A DNA stretch of 64,000 nucleotides from Bradyrhizobium sp. NFR13 (GCF_900114605.1 NZ_FOTP01000004.1:372001-436000); one strand, 5' to 3'. Shown: positions 35,238 through 44,954, numbered from the stretch's first letter. The notes: generated by a model not told the origin, from the sequence alone. Numbers and translations: made by a program.

Positions 35238-35352
35238 GGCGCACTCATGGGCATCCGCGCACTGTGCGTCAATGACCGTCATGCGTGCTCTGGCCGTTCA
35301 CGAAGCTGTGCATGATGAACTTGCGGATCGTCATGTCGGATTGGCCCGTCCC

Positions 35353-35378
35353 GGAACGTCTTTCAGATGGAACACGTT
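35353..35378 (+). promoter_or_regulatory. EcfG-type (general stress) promoter for the DUF899 gene
   Basis: GGAAC at 35353-35357 and CGTT at 35375-35378 are separated by 17 bases, the EcfG consensus spacing. The predicted transcript starts about 20 bases before ATG 35405. GGGAGGA is at 35391-35397. This is a good match to the alphaproteobacterial general stress sigma factor promoter. Confidence 0.65.
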
Positions 35379-35404
35379 GAAATTCACCAAGGGAGGATCA
35401 TGTC

Positions 35405-36106
35405 ATGACCGGTTCCAGCCTGATACCTGCAGCCGAACTCGTGAAGAAAGCCGGCTTTCGCTATCCCAATGAGAGCCGTGAATACCGCGATGCGCGCAAT
35501 GCCTTGCTTGTCGAGGAGATCGAATTGAGGCGTCAGATCGAGCGCGTCGCTGAGCTGCGCCGTGCGCTGCCGGATGGCGGCGAGGTGACCAGGGACTACG
35601 ATTTCATCGGCGAGAAGGGCCCCGTGAATTTCGCGGGCCTGTTCGGCGATAAGCAGACGCTCGTCGTCTACTCCTACATGTATGGGCCCCAGCGCGAGAA
35701 GCCGTGCCCGATGTGCACGTCGCTGCTGTCGGCATGGGACGGCGAGGTGCCTGACATCACCCAGCGCGTGGCGCTGGCCGTTGTGGCGCGCTCGCCCATC
35801 GAGCGATTGGTCGCCTTCAAGAAGCAGCGTGGCTGGCATTATCTGCCGCTGTTCTCGGACACGTCGGGCGAATTCAGCCGCGACTATCACGGGCTGACCA
35901 AGGACGGCGGCGACGACGCGGCCTTCAACGTCTTTACCCGCCGCAGTGGCAAGATTCGCCATTTCTGGAGCGGCGAGATGGATGGATCTACGGCCGATCC
36001 CGGCCAGGACCCGCGCGGCGCACCGGACTTGATGCCGCTGTGGACGGTTCTGGACGTCACGCCGGAGGGGCGGGGCACCGACTGGTATCCGAAGCTGAAC
36101 TACTAA
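35405..36106 (+). CDS. DUF899 thioredoxin-like protein
   Basis: A 233-residue DUF899 family protein with thioredoxin-like fold. The active-site-like CxxC lies in KPCPMCTSLLSAWDG near residue 99. The family region FAGLFGDKQTLVVYSYMYGP near 77 and FTRRSGKIRHFWSGEM near 177 are typical. It may be a redox or peroxide-related oxidoreductase, but no substrate is known. ATG 35405 follows a strong GGGAGGA. An EcfG-type promoter upstream suggests general-stress induction, consistent with a protective role. Confidence 0.88.
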   Translation: MTGSSLIPAAELVKKAGFRYPNESREYRDARNALLVEEIELRRQIERVAELRRALPDGGEVTRDYDFIGEKGPVNFAGLFGDKQTLVVYSYMYGPQREKPCPMCTSLLSAWDGEVPDITQRVALAVVARSPIERLVAFKKQRGWHYLPLFSDTSGEFSRDYHGLTKDGGDDAAFNVFTRRSGKIRHFWSGEMDGSTADPGQDPRGAPDLMPLWTVLDVTPEGRGTDWYPKLNY

Positions 36107-36501
36107 GGTCACAGTTATTTGGCGGCTTACGCCGGCCCGAGTCGATGATTTGACTACCTAAATACCGTAAACCCGGTGTGGTTCCCGGCGCACCAGCCCC
36201 ACACTAGGCCAATGGCCTAATCACAGCGCGCCAATAGTTCGGGCCGGGCGTGACCCAAAACCCCAGCGCGCCTGAGACCGGCCTGCGAGAGCTGGAAGCT
36301 CTCGCAGGTTCCCCGAATTTGTCCTGTGACTTACTCAAAAAGGCCATGATTGGCAGGCCTTTAGGTAGGCATCGGTGGGGGACCTCCAATTAATCCGCAT
36401 TTAACTAAAACTCGCCTTAATGGCGTTTCGCATCCCTGCGCGGTGCTTTTCGAGACCTGTGTGTCTCGTCAGGCACAACGGGCAGGGAGCTTAGTAAATG
36501 T
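36107..36501. other. 395-base intergenic region with strong hairpins
   Basis: Contains the perfect hairpin at 36282-36308 and a smaller CGAGAC/GTCTCG hairpin at 36451-36468, then the DUF2778 leader. No gene is evident; a 61-codon minus-strand frame (36204-36389) has no support. The region could hold a structured RNA, but nothing recognisable was found. Confidence 0.5.
36282..36308. other. Perfect 12-base-pair hairpin in an intergenic region
   Basis: CCTGCGAGAGCT (36282-36293) and AGCTCTCGCAGG (36297-36308) pair perfectly around GGA. No T-run follows, so it is not a standard terminator. It lies 175 bases after the DUF899 stop and about 195 bases before the DUF2778 start. Confidence 0.6.
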
Positions 36502-37713
36502 GTGTCGGACGTCAGGCGTATGAGCAGCAGTAAACGTGCGTTGAACCATTCTGCATCCTCACGCCGAGGCCCGCACCAGGTGTCGAAATCCAGTTCACGC
36601 ATGTTCGTGACGGGCGCAGCTCTTGCCGCTGTCGCATTGACCGGTGGATGGACGCTCGCCGGCAAGCTTTTCCAGAACGGCGTGGAGCCTGCCATGGTCT
36701 CCGCCAATCTCGGCAATGACGCAGGCGTTAGCCAGTCGTCCTTCGCCGAACGCTTCGACAGCCGCTTTTCGCGCACCGAACAGCGCACATCCTTCTCCGA
36801 GCGTTTCGAGCCGGCCGTCAATGCGCCGCTCGCTGCGGCACAGCCCGAGCCGAAGCGCCAGGTCGCGTGGTTCGACCCGACCTATTCGATGGGCGCCGCG
36901 CCCGAGCGCTTCGTCAAGCGCACCCCGGCTTCTGAAGCTGTGGTCCCTGCACCGGCTGCGAAGCCGCAGGAGGTCGCGCTGATGCAGCCGGCGCCCACGG
37001 TGCGCCAGCTCGTCGACAGCATTCCGATGCCCGCCGCACGGCCCTCTGAAGCCCGTACGGCGTCCGCGCCGCAGGTGGCTGAAGCACCGCAACAGCCGGC
37101 CGCACAGGCGCGCGCAGCCAAGGGCGGCGCCTATGGCCACGACTCGCTGGTTCAGAAGGCGCGGTTGGCGCTGGCCGCGCAGCCCAAGTCCGGCAATTTC
37201 AACGTCTTCGAAAAACTGTTCGGCGGCAGTGCTCCGCAGTCCGGCCCCGTGCTCGCTTATGCCGGCTCCGATGGCGGCGTGCTGACCAACGGCACCGATG
37301 CGGCCGCCAGCAATGAGCCGACCGTGAGCGATCGCACCACCGCGGTCTATGACATCTCCGCGCGTAAAGTGTACATGCCCGACGGCACCAAGCTGGAAGC
37401 GCATTCCGGCCTCGGCAGCCGTCTCGACAATCCCGCTTATGCCCATGAGAAAATGCGCGGGGTGACGCCGCCGCACATCTATGACCTGAAGCCACGGGAA
37501 GCGCTGTTCCACGGCGTGGCCGCGCTGCGCCTGACACCGGTTGGCGGCGAGGGCGCGATCCATGGCCGCACGGGTCTGCTTGCGCATACCTACATGCTCG
37601 GCCCCAATGGCGATTCCAACGGCTGCGTCTCGTTCCGGGACTACAACAAGTTCCTGCAGGCCTATCGCAATGGCGAAGTGAAGCGCCTCATCGTGGTCGC
37701 CAAACTCGACTGA
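36502..37713 (+). CDS. DUF2778 (Tlde1-type) L,D-transpeptidase-like protein
   Basis: A 403-residue protein. The cytoplasmic N-terminus is basic, one TM helix lies at about residues 32-50, and a long Ala/Pro/Glu-rich linker (about 60-250) precedes the C-terminal catalytic domain. The YkuD-like signature with His and Cys is visible in LAHTYMLGPNGDSNGCVSF near residue 365. DUF2778 domains are found in the Tlde1 family of type VI L,D-carboxypeptidase/transpeptidases, which attack peptidoglycan stems. With no T6SS genes or immunity gene nearby, a housekeeping periplasmic role is more likely. GTG 36502 was taken; ATG 36520 is equally possible. Confidence 0.85.
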   Translation: MSDVRRMSSSKRALNHSASSRRGPHQVSKSSSRMFVTGAALAAVALTGGWTLAGKLFQNGVEPAMVSANLGNDAGVSQSSFAERFDSRFSRTEQRTSFSERFEPAVNAPLAAAQPEPKRQVAWFDPTYSMGAAPERFVKRTPASEAVVPAPAAKPQEVALMQPAPTVRQLVDSIPMPAARPSEARTASAPQVAEAPQQPAAQARAAKGGAYGHDSLVQKARLALAAQPKSGNFNVFEKLFGGSAPQSGPVLAYAGSDGGVLTNGTDAAASNEPTVSDRTTAVYDISARKVYMPDGTKLEAHSGLGSRLDNPAYAHEKMRGVTPPHIYDLKPREALFHGVAALRLTPVGGEGAIHGRTGLLAHTYMLGPNGDSNGCVSFRDYNKFLQAYRNGEVKRLIVVAKLD

Positions 37714-37760
37714 TCGATATGACTGACGTGCCGCCTACGAGGGCGATGCATGTTCAGTCA

Positions 37761-38675
37761 CTATGAGCCGACCTTCGGATCGATCTTCCGCGCACTCGCG
37801 ACATCTGCTGCGCCGCCGGCGTTGTCGCCCATTTCAAGCCGTGTCATGCCGCGCAGATAGAGCGCCTTGGCGTATTTCGGATTGATGCGCAGCGCCGCAT
37901 TGAAATCGGCCATCGCGCGGTCGTTGTCACCCTTGTCGGACCACACGCCGCCACGATTGGTCAGTGCCGCCACATAGGTAGGTGCGATGCGGATCGCCTC
38001 GCTATAGTCGGCGATGGCGCGATCGTTGTCCCCCTTCAGGCTGAAGGCGAAGCCGCGATTGAATACCGGACAGGGGTCGTTCGGATTGATCCGGATCGCT
38101 TCGCTGAAATCGGCGATGGCACGCGCATGATCGCCCTTCACCAGCCAGGCGCCGCCGCGATTGCTATAGGCGCCACCTTCCTGCGGATTGAGACGGATTG
38201 CCATGTCGTAGTCGACAATCGCCCGATCATTGTCATCCTTGGCGTACCAGGCGACACCGCGATTGACATAGGCATCGGTGTTGTTGGGATCGAGATTCAG
38301 CGCGACGCTGAAGTCGCTGATGGCGCGGTCATTATCGCCGCGGGCGAGCCAGAGATTGCCGCGCATGAAATAGGCGCGGGCATAATCCGGGTTCAGGCGG
38401 ATGGCTTCGTCGAAGGCGGCCATGGCTGGGCCGCTCTCGTGCCGCTCGTGATATTCGAAGGCGCGGTTGAAATGCAGCTCAGCAAGCTGGCGGCCGCGGT
38501 AGTTGCCTGACGCGATGGCGCGGTCGCAGGCTGCGATCGCGAGAACGCCGGAGGCATCGGTACATTGCTGTGCATCGTCGGCAGCAGCTTGCGCGATCGG
38601 CATTGCTGCGCTCGCCAGCATGGCAGCGAACAGGACGCGTATGGCGCAACGGTTCAGGCTTGGAAAGTGGCGCAT
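37761..38675 (-). CDS. Exported TPR-repeat protein
   Basis: A 304-residue protein with a signal peptide (MRHFPSLNRCAIRVLFAAML..., cut near AQA-AAD) followed by seven tetratricopeptide repeats of 34 residues, starting near residue 75 with YHERHESGPAMAAFDEAIRLNPD. Several repeats contain the same GDNDRAI..DF..AI/AL.I(N/D)P cassette. It is likely a periplasmic protein-binding scaffold; the partner is unknown. ATG 38675 is chosen because an extension to 38732 adds a second, unlikely leader. It is downstream of the DUF1488 cluster on the same strand with a 69-base gap. Confidence 0.85.
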   Translation of the reverse strand: MRHFPSLNRCAIRVLFAAMLASAAMPIAQAAADDAQQCTDASGVLAIAACDRAIASGNYRGRQLAELHFNRAFEYHERHESGPAMAAFDEAIRLNPDYARAYFMRGNLWLARGDNDRAISDFSVALNLDPNNTDAYVNRGVAWYAKDDNDRAIVDYDMAIRLNPQEGGAYSNRGGAWLVKGDHARAIADFSEAIRINPNDPCPVFNRGFAFSLKGDNDRAIADYSEAIRIAPTYVAALTNRGGVWSDKGDNDRAMADFNAALRINPKYAKALYLRGMTRLEMGDNAGGAADVASARKIDPKVGS

Positions 38676-38744
38676 GGCTCGACCTCTCGCGTGTGACAGG
38701 CGTTGGTCACACGGCGAGGAGGAAGGGTTCAATCGCGGAAGAGG

Positions 38745-39020
38745 CTACCGGAAATCGATGCTCCGGAGCACGATGCCCGGTGGTCTGCCCTCAAATTCGG
38801 AATTCGCGAATTTGCGTGCCGCGCAGGCCTCGATGCGATCGCGCAGCCGTGCGAACTGCTCCTCGCGCTGTTCGGGCTTGGTGCGTGTTGCTTTTTCAAG
38901 CTCGTCCATCGCGCTGGTGCTGATCGCGCAGGTCACTTCGGTCGCGTCGTTCATCATCGAGAACAGAACGACCATGCGATTATATTCGAAGCTTTGGAAA
39001 ACACCGTGTGTGAGCGCCAT
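38745..39020 (-). CDS. DUF1488 family protein
   Basis: A 91-residue cytoplasmic protein matching the DUF1488 family: FEYNRMVVLFSMMNDATEVTCAISTSAMDEL near the N-terminus, then a charged helical region and GIVLRSIDF at the C-terminus. DUF1488 has no known function. GGAGG lies 6 bases before the ATG at 39020. The upstream 59-residue gene ends 16 bases before, so they are likely one operon of small proteins. Confidence 0.78.
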   Translation of the reverse strand: MALTHGVFQSFEYNRMVVLFSMMNDATEVTCAISTSAMDELEKATRTKPEQREEQFARLRDRIEACAARKFANSEFEGRPPGIVLRSIDFR

Positions 39021-39035
39021 GATGGTCCTCCAGCG

Positions 39036-39215
39036 TCAGAGCTTGCGCTTCGGTACGACTGGCGTGAGTTCTGCGATCTTGCGCAGGCATTCGGCCTCGG
39101 TGTGATGTGGGCCTGCGACAAATGTACTGCTGATCTTGGTGCTGTACCAGCCGGACTCGACGCCAAAGCGGAGAGATTCTGCGACTTGAACGTGACGGTG
39201 TAAGAGGTTCCGCAT
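39036..39215 (-). CDS. 59-residue small protein
   Basis: A small gene found by eye: an ATG at 39215 (GAAGG 8 bases upstream) opens a frame of 59 codons ending at TGA 39036-39038. The protein starts MRNLLHRHVQVAESLRFG and ends PVVPKRKL, with several His residues, one Cys in AECLRKI, and a basic C-terminus. There is no signal peptide or helix. It sits 16 bases before the DUF1488 gene on the same strand. I know no family; the codon use and ribosome-binding site make it credible, but it is short. Confidence 0.68.
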   Translation of the reverse strand: MRNLLHRHVQVAESLRFGVESGWYSTKISSTFVAGPHHTEAECLRKIAELTPVVPKRKL

Positions 39216-39278
39216 GAGGATGCCTTCGGTTGAGCGCTGGCTGCTGCAGGATCGCTGCGACCTGTGTAATGATAAGGA

Positions 39279-39575
39279 TCAATCGTTGGCGGCGAGCCGC
39301 GTGAAGTCGTCCAGCACGATCGCGATCAGATCGCGGTGGCGGGCATCCTGCACACTCAGGGAAGCAGCGTAGAGATTGAGCACATAGCGTGCCTTGGCAG
39401 CGGCCTCCGGCCATGTTGCGGCAGGCGCGGTAAGGAGCTGCTCTTCAAGTTCCTGCTGCCGCTCCCGCAGTGCTGCGGCATTGGATTCGACTTCGGCAAG
39501 ACTACGCCGGAGGTCGGTGGCTTTCTGTGCCGCCAAGCCGCGGCGGCTGTCCAGCTCGACGGGAGTGTCGGTCAT
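39279..39575 (-). CDS. 98-residue coiled-coil protein
   Basis: A 98-residue cytoplasmic protein. Residues about 20-48 form a heptad-rich coiled coil (RRSLAEVESNAAALRERQQELEEQL, shown here only in part), and the C-terminal half has the conserved-looking YVLNLYAASLSVQDARHRDL. No known function. Its start overlaps the stop of the next upstream gene (ATGA at 39572-39575), so it is translationally coupled to the 87-residue protein. Likely forms dimers or a complex with its neighbours. Confidence 0.72.
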   Translation of the reverse strand: MTDTPVELDSRRGLAAQKATDLRRSLAEVESNAAALRERQQELEEQLLTAPAATWPEAAAKARYVLNLYAASLSVQDARHRDLIAIVLDDFTRLAAND

Positions 39576-39835
39576 GGCGCGCTCGCATCGATGCGCTGCG
39601 CATCTGCCAGCTCAAGCGAGCCAATGGAGATCATTTCCATGGATCTCGTATGGGGCGGTGCGCCTGGCACGATGATCATGGTTGCCGTGCGCCGATAGCT
39701 GGCGAAGGACAGTCCCTCGATCATCTCTTCATCGGTGATGACCTCATATGATCCCGCCGGGATCAATCGATCGAGGCCTTTCAACTGGAAAGGATGTTTG
39801 AAAGTAACGGTCTCGCGGCGCGATCTCGTCGTCAC
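39572..39835 (-). CDS. 87-residue conserved-type small protein
   Basis: First gene of the small-protein run. 87 residues; begins MTTRSRRETVTFKHPFQLKG, continues with SYEVITDEEMIEGLSFASYRRTATMIIVPG, and has no signal peptide or membrane helix. I do not recognise a known function, though the beta-strand-rich pattern suggests a small compact fold. The stop overlaps the start of the next gene by 4 bases. No regulator is adjacent. Confidence 0.75.
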   Translation of the reverse strand: MTTRSRRETVTFKHPFQLKGLDRLIPAGSYEVITDEEMIEGLSFASYRRTATMIIVPGAPPHTRSMEMISIGSLELADAQRIDASAP

Positions 39836-40107
39836 GCGCGTATGTCGCTGCTGAGATCTGGCATGAGGCCAGCGTGCGCTTATTCATGGGCATTAGCTAT
39901 CGATTTCTTTGCGCGATCCGGTATTTCGCCGAATATCGCTTCTGTTGTCTTGTTATCGGACGTTTCGTTGCCATTTTGAGGATGTATCCGACATTGACGA
40001 CGGTCTGGCCGAGGCTTGCGCTGAGTTTTCTCGCAAGATCGTCGCTTGGTGTGCGACGTTTGCGTTGCCTTTGAAATCGGAGATCTTACCAGGATGAGGT
40101 GTTTTGC

Positions 40108-40935
40108 ATGAAGATCCGCGTTGGCTACGAGATGATCTATGATTTCCCGCAGCCGACGCCTGTGATGATTGTGATGGGCACGCATTTCACGCGCGCCTCC
40201 GACGTGGTGGTACCCGACTATCTCACGATAGATCCCTCAGTTCCGATCACGCCGTATCGCGATGGCTTCGGCAACTGGTGCAGCCGCATTGTCGCGCCGC
40301 CGGGCCGCATCACGTTCAAAGCCGACGGGATCGTCAACGATAGCGGCAAGCCGGATATCATCGTGCCGTCCGCCGTGCAGCACGCAGTGGAGGATCTGCC
40401 GGCCGAGACGATCGTCTATCTGCTCGGCAGCCGTTACTGCGAGACGGATCGGCTATCGGACGTCGCCTGGAAGTTGTTCGAGAAGACTGCGCCAGGTTGG
40501 GCGCGCGTGCAGGCGATCTGCGATTTCGTGCATAACCATATCCAGTTCGGTTACGAGCATGCACGCGCCACGAAGACCGCCTGGGACGCCTACAACGAGG
40601 GTAAGGGCGTCTGCCGCGACTATGCGCATCTGGCCATTACCTTCTGCCGCTGCATGAATATTCCGGCGCGCTACTGCACCGGCTATCTCGGCGACATCGG
40701 CATGCCGAAGCCATGGGCCGACGGCGATTTCGCCGGCTGGTTTGAAGCTTATCTCGGTGGTCGTTGGTATACGTTTGACGCGCGCAACAACATTCCGCGC
40801 ATCGGCCGCGTGTTGATCGCACAGGGCCGTGATGCGGCGGATGTGCCGATCACGCAAACTTTTGGGCCGAACACGCTGGTGAGTTTCAAGGTGTGGACCG
40901 ACGAGATTGATGAAACCACGCAGGCCGCCCACTGA
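40108..40935 (+). CDS. Transglutaminase-like protein with altered catalytic triad
   Basis: A 275-residue protein of the transglutaminase-like superfamily, with an N-terminal beta-rich domain beginning MKIRVGYEMIYDFPQPTPVM and the core domain at about residues 145-240. The nucleophile Cys is present in GKGVCRDYAHLAI and an Asp in YTFDARNN. However, in DFAGWFEAY the position of the usual catalytic His (HAWxE) is Ala. Compare the paralogue at 50962, which has GHAWAEAY. It may be inactive, or use another residue. ATG 40108 has GAGG 8 bases upstream; GTG 40099 is an alternative. No partner gene is adjacent. Confidence 0.85.
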   Translation: MKIRVGYEMIYDFPQPTPVMIVMGTHFTRASDVVVPDYLTIDPSVPITPYRDGFGNWCSRIVAPPGRITFKADGIVNDSGKPDIIVPSAVQHAVEDLPAETIVYLLGSRYCETDRLSDVAWKLFEKTAPGWARVQAICDFVHNHIQFGYEHARATKTAWDAYNEGKGVCRDYAHLAITFCRCMNIPARYCTGYLGDIGMPKPWADGDFAGWFEAYLGGRWYTFDARNNIPRIGRVLIAQGRDAADVPITQTFGPNTLVSFKVWTDEIDETTQAAH

Positions 40936-41059
40936 TTTCCTTTGTCGGCTCTGTCGCACCTTCGCTTAAGCCTGCATTCAGCAGCATGTGAGCGGCCGGC
41001 AAGGAACCGAGTGCTCGGGCGAGAATTTCACCTGTCATCACTTCGTAAGGACAGGACCG

Positions 41060-41413
41060 ATGGCAAACACTCTGACAAGCCTGACGACCGCCGTGGCGTT
41101 GATTGCGGGTTCCAGCGCCGCGGCTTTGGGAAACGGCACGGACGCACAGCGCGAAGCCTGCACGCCCGATGCGTTTCGTCTCTGTACATCCGCGATGCCG
41201 GATGAGGGGCGCGTAGAAAACTGTCTGCGCAGCGCAGGACCGCGCTTGAGCCGCGCCTGTTACGATGTGTTCTTTCCGCAGTCGGCCAACAATCAGGCCC
41301 AGATGACGCGTGGCCAGGCGCCAATGCGCGAGCGTGCGCGACCTTCGGCTCCGGATCGCATGCAGACACCGTCGATGCCGCAGATGCCGCCGGCCGGCGG
41401 TGATGACGATTGA
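41060..41413 (+). CDS. Small secreted Cys-containing protein
   Basis: A 117-residue exported protein. The signal peptide (MANTLTSLTTAVALIAGSSAAALG) is cut near residue 24-26. The mature part starts with a Cys-bearing domain, ACTPDAFRLCTSAMPD...CLRSAGPRLSRACYDVF, four Cys in total, which should form disulfides in the periplasm. A Met/Pro/Gln-rich tail and an acidic DDD end follow. The pattern is common in Rhizobiales, but its function is unknown. ATG 41060 follows AGGA; a longer in-frame start at 40988 is rejected because it displaces the signal peptide. Confidence 0.7.
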   Translation: MANTLTSLTTAVALIAGSSAAALGNGTDAQREACTPDAFRLCTSAMPDEGRVENCLRSAGPRLSRACYDVFFPQSANNQAQMTRGQAPMRERARPSAPDRMQTPSMPQMPPAGGDDD

Positions 41414-41449
41414 GGCAAGGAGAGATCTGCTCTCGCGATAACAAGCAAA

Positions 41450-41470
41450 GGCGGTGCTGATCGCACCGCC
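41450..41470 (-). terminator. Hairpin after the SDR gene
   Basis: GGCGGTGC (41450-41457) pairs with GCACCGCC (41463-41470) around a 5-base loop. On the minus strand it is followed by TTTGCTTGTT, so it may terminate the SDR transcript, and it sits between two convergent genes. Confidence 0.6.
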
Positions 41471-41510
41471 CATGGCTATGTCGGATAGACTGTTGAGCAG
41501 AGCGCGTGGG

Positions 41511-42263
41511 TTACCTGAAGCCGCCGGTGGCGTGCAGTGTTTCGCCCGTCACGTAAGATGCAGCATCAGAGGCGAGGAATGCGACGACGGAAGCGATTTC
41601 CTCGACCTTGCCGATGCGGCCCATCGGCGTGGCGGATTCGATCCACTTGCGCATATCGCCTTCATGGAAGCCTGCTGACACCACGCCCTCGGTCGCGATC
41701 ATGCCGGGATTGACGGCGTTGACGCGGATCTTGCGCGGCGCAAGCTCCTTCGCCAGGACCGATGTGATCGCATCCACCGAGGCCTTGGTCGCGGTGTAGA
41801 CCGCCGAGCCCGGCGGGGTGATGGTCGAGACGCCCGATGAGATATTGATGATGCTGCCGCCATTGGCGCTGAAGTGTCTGGCCGCTTCCTGCGAGGCCAG
41901 CAGCAGCCCGAGCACGTTCAGATCGAAATGCCTGTGAAAGTGCTCCGGCGTGATGTTGTCGAGTGGTGCGAATTCGTAGACGCCCGCATTGTTGACGAGA
42001 ACATCGATCGGCCCGAACGCCTTGACGGTCTCGGCCACCACGGATTTGGCGCCGTCCGGCTCGGCGAGATTGCCGTGCACCGCGATCGCCTTGCCGCCCT
42101 TGGCTGTGATCTTCGCGACGACCTCGTCGGCGCCCTTCTTGCTCGATGCGTAATTGACGGCGACGGCAGCGCCCCCGGCGGCGAGCTGGATGGCGATTTC
42201 AGCGCCGATGCCCTTGGAGCCGCCGGTCACCAGCGCAACTTTGCCTTCGAATGTCTTGGTCAT
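41511..42263 (-). CDS. SDR-family oxidoreductase
   Basis: A 250-residue short-chain dehydrogenase/reductase with the NAD(P) motif TGGSKGIG near residue 14, NNAG at about 88, catalytic Ser in NISSGVS, and YTATK (Tyr-x3-Lys) near 153. It is classical SDR, probably 3-oxoacyl reductase or alcohol dehydrogenase-like; the substrate is unknown. ATG 42263 has AAGAGGG upstream; the in-frame extension to 42290 enters the operator. It is divergent from an ArsR-type regulator with an inverted repeat between them. Confidence 0.88.
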   Translation of the reverse strand: MTKTFEGKVALVTGGSKGIGAEIAIQLAAGGAAVAVNYASSKKGADEVVAKITAKGGKAIAVHGNLAEPDGAKSVVAETVKAFGPIDVLVNNAGVYEFAPLDNITPEHFHRHFDLNVLGLLLASQEAARHFSANGGSIINISSGVSTITPPGSAVYTATKASVDAITSVLAKELAPRKIRVNAVNPGMIATEGVVSAGFHEGDMRKWIESATPMGRIGKVEEIASVVAFLASDAASYVTGETLHATGGFR

Positions 42264-42285
42264 GGTCGTGATCCCTCTTGGATGC

Positions 42286-42316
42286 TTCAATAGTTCGGAA
42301 GTATGGGACTATTGAA
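42286..42316. promoter_or_regulatory. Operator-like inverted repeat between SDR and ArsR genes
   Basis: TTCAATAGT (42286-42294) and ACTATTGAA (42308-42316) are perfect 9-base reverse complements 13 bases apart. They lie between the divergent SDR and ArsR-type genes, 31 bases before the ArsR ATG and 23 bases before the SDR ATG, so one site can control both. Confidence 0.75.
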
Positions 42317-42346
42317 CCAGCGCAAGGGGGCGCCTATATCTTTTTT

Positions 42347-42673
42347 ATGGTTCAGTTCGTTCACCCCGCGACCAAGGACATCACGCTGGCCGGTGTGCTC
42401 TCGGCGCTGGCTGATCCCATTCGGCTGCAGATCGTCCGGGGCTTGCTGCAGGAGAGCGGTTGCCTGTCCTGCACGGCGGCGTCGCCATGTCCGACCATCG
42501 CCAAGTCCACTTTGTCGAACCATTTTCGCGTGTTGCGCGAGGCCGGCCTGATCCAGACCAGCAAAAAGGGCGTCGAGCATCAGAACGCCGTGCGGGCGGC
42601 CGATATCGAAGCGCGGTTTCCCGGGCTGTTGATGGCGATCTTGCAGTCGTCAGTGGCGGAGGCGGGGGCATAA
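42347..42673 (+). CDS. ArsR-family transcriptional regulator
   Basis: A 108-residue winged-helix repressor: LAGVLSALADPIRLQIVRGLL near residue 12 and the recognition helix KSTLSNHFRVLREAGLI at about 57. Two Cys lie in CLSCTAASPC, which might bind a metal or respond to redox, but the usual ELCVC motif is absent. ATG 42347 begins MVQFVHPATKDI. An upstream extension to 42278 reads into the operator. It is divergent from the SDR gene, suggesting that it represses it. Confidence 0.85.
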   Translation: MVQFVHPATKDITLAGVLSALADPIRLQIVRGLLQESGCLSCTAASPCPTIAKSTLSNHFRVLREAGLIQTSKKGVEHQNAVRAADIEARFPGLLMAILQSSVAEAGA

Positions 42674-42786
42674 GGTTGGCGGTAAAAAGCACAACCTATG
42701 TCAAAGAGTAGCCCGCATGAGCGAAGCGACATCCGGGACCAATTATAAGATCCTCTCCGGATAGCGCTTCGCTCAATGCAAACAAA

Positions 42787-42810
42787 AACCCCGGCATCGC
42801 TGCCGGGGTT
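42787..42810 (-). terminator. Rho-independent terminator of groESL
   Basis: AACCCCGGCA (42787-42796) pairs with TGCCGGGGTT (42801-42810) around TCGC. On the minus strand it is followed by a TTTTTG run. It lies 35 bases after the groEL stop. Confidence 0.92.
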
Positions 42811-42844
42811 CTGCATTTGATAGTTTGCTTGAACAGCTTTGGAC

Positions 42845-44503
<1,659 letters not shown>

Positions 44504-44525
44504 TCAGGATGGAGGGGAAAGGCGC

Positions 44526-44843
44526 TTAAGCGGCCTTCTTCTTGGCAGGAGCGGCACCTTCGAGGACGCCCATAATGTCGCTTTCCTTCATGATCAGCAG
44601 GTCCTGGCCGTCGATCTTGACCTCGGTTCCCGACCACTTGCCGAACAGGACGCGCTCGCCGACCTTGACGTCCAGCGGGACCAGCTTGCCGGCTTCGTCA
44701 CGGCCGCCGGGACCGACGGAGACGATCTCGCCCTGGGAGGGCTTCTCTTTGGCGCTGTCCGGAATGATGATGCCGCCAGCGGACTTCTCTTCGGCGTCGA
44801 TACGCTTGACCACGACGCGGTCGTGAAGCGGACGGAATTTCAT
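44526..44843 (-). CDS. groS: 10-kDa co-chaperonin GroES
   Basis: Lid of the GroEL chamber, 105 residues. Standard motifs [16 protein letters not shown] at the start, the mobile loop around [21 protein letters not shown] and [16 protein letters not shown] are present. A C-terminal KKKAA tail is a normal extension. ATG 44843 follows TTAGGAGGACTGC. It is the first gene of the groES-groEL operon. Confidence 0.98.
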   Translation of the reverse strand: MKFRPLHDRVVVKRIDAEEKSAGGIIIPDSAKEKPSQGEIVSVGPGGRDEAGKLVPLDVKVGERVLFGKWSGTEVKIDGQDLLIMKESDIMGVLEGAAPAKKKAA

Positions 44844-44922
44844 GCAGTCCTCCTAAGTTTCTGTAGATGCTTGAGAAATTTAAATTGGCAGTCTGAGCCA
44901 GCAAGTGCCAGCGCAGATGGTC

Positions 44923-44954
44923 CGGACATAGGCCGAACGTTCCCCACCGGCAAG
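44923..44954 (-). promoter_or_regulatory. RpoH-type promoter for groESL
   Basis: On the minus strand, CTTG (44951-44954) and CCTATGTCCG (44923-44932) fit the alphaproteobacterial heat-shock consensus CTTG-N-CYTATNTNNG, here with 18 bases between them. The transcript would start about 75 bases before groES. The spacing is one base longer than the usual 17. Confidence 0.6.
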
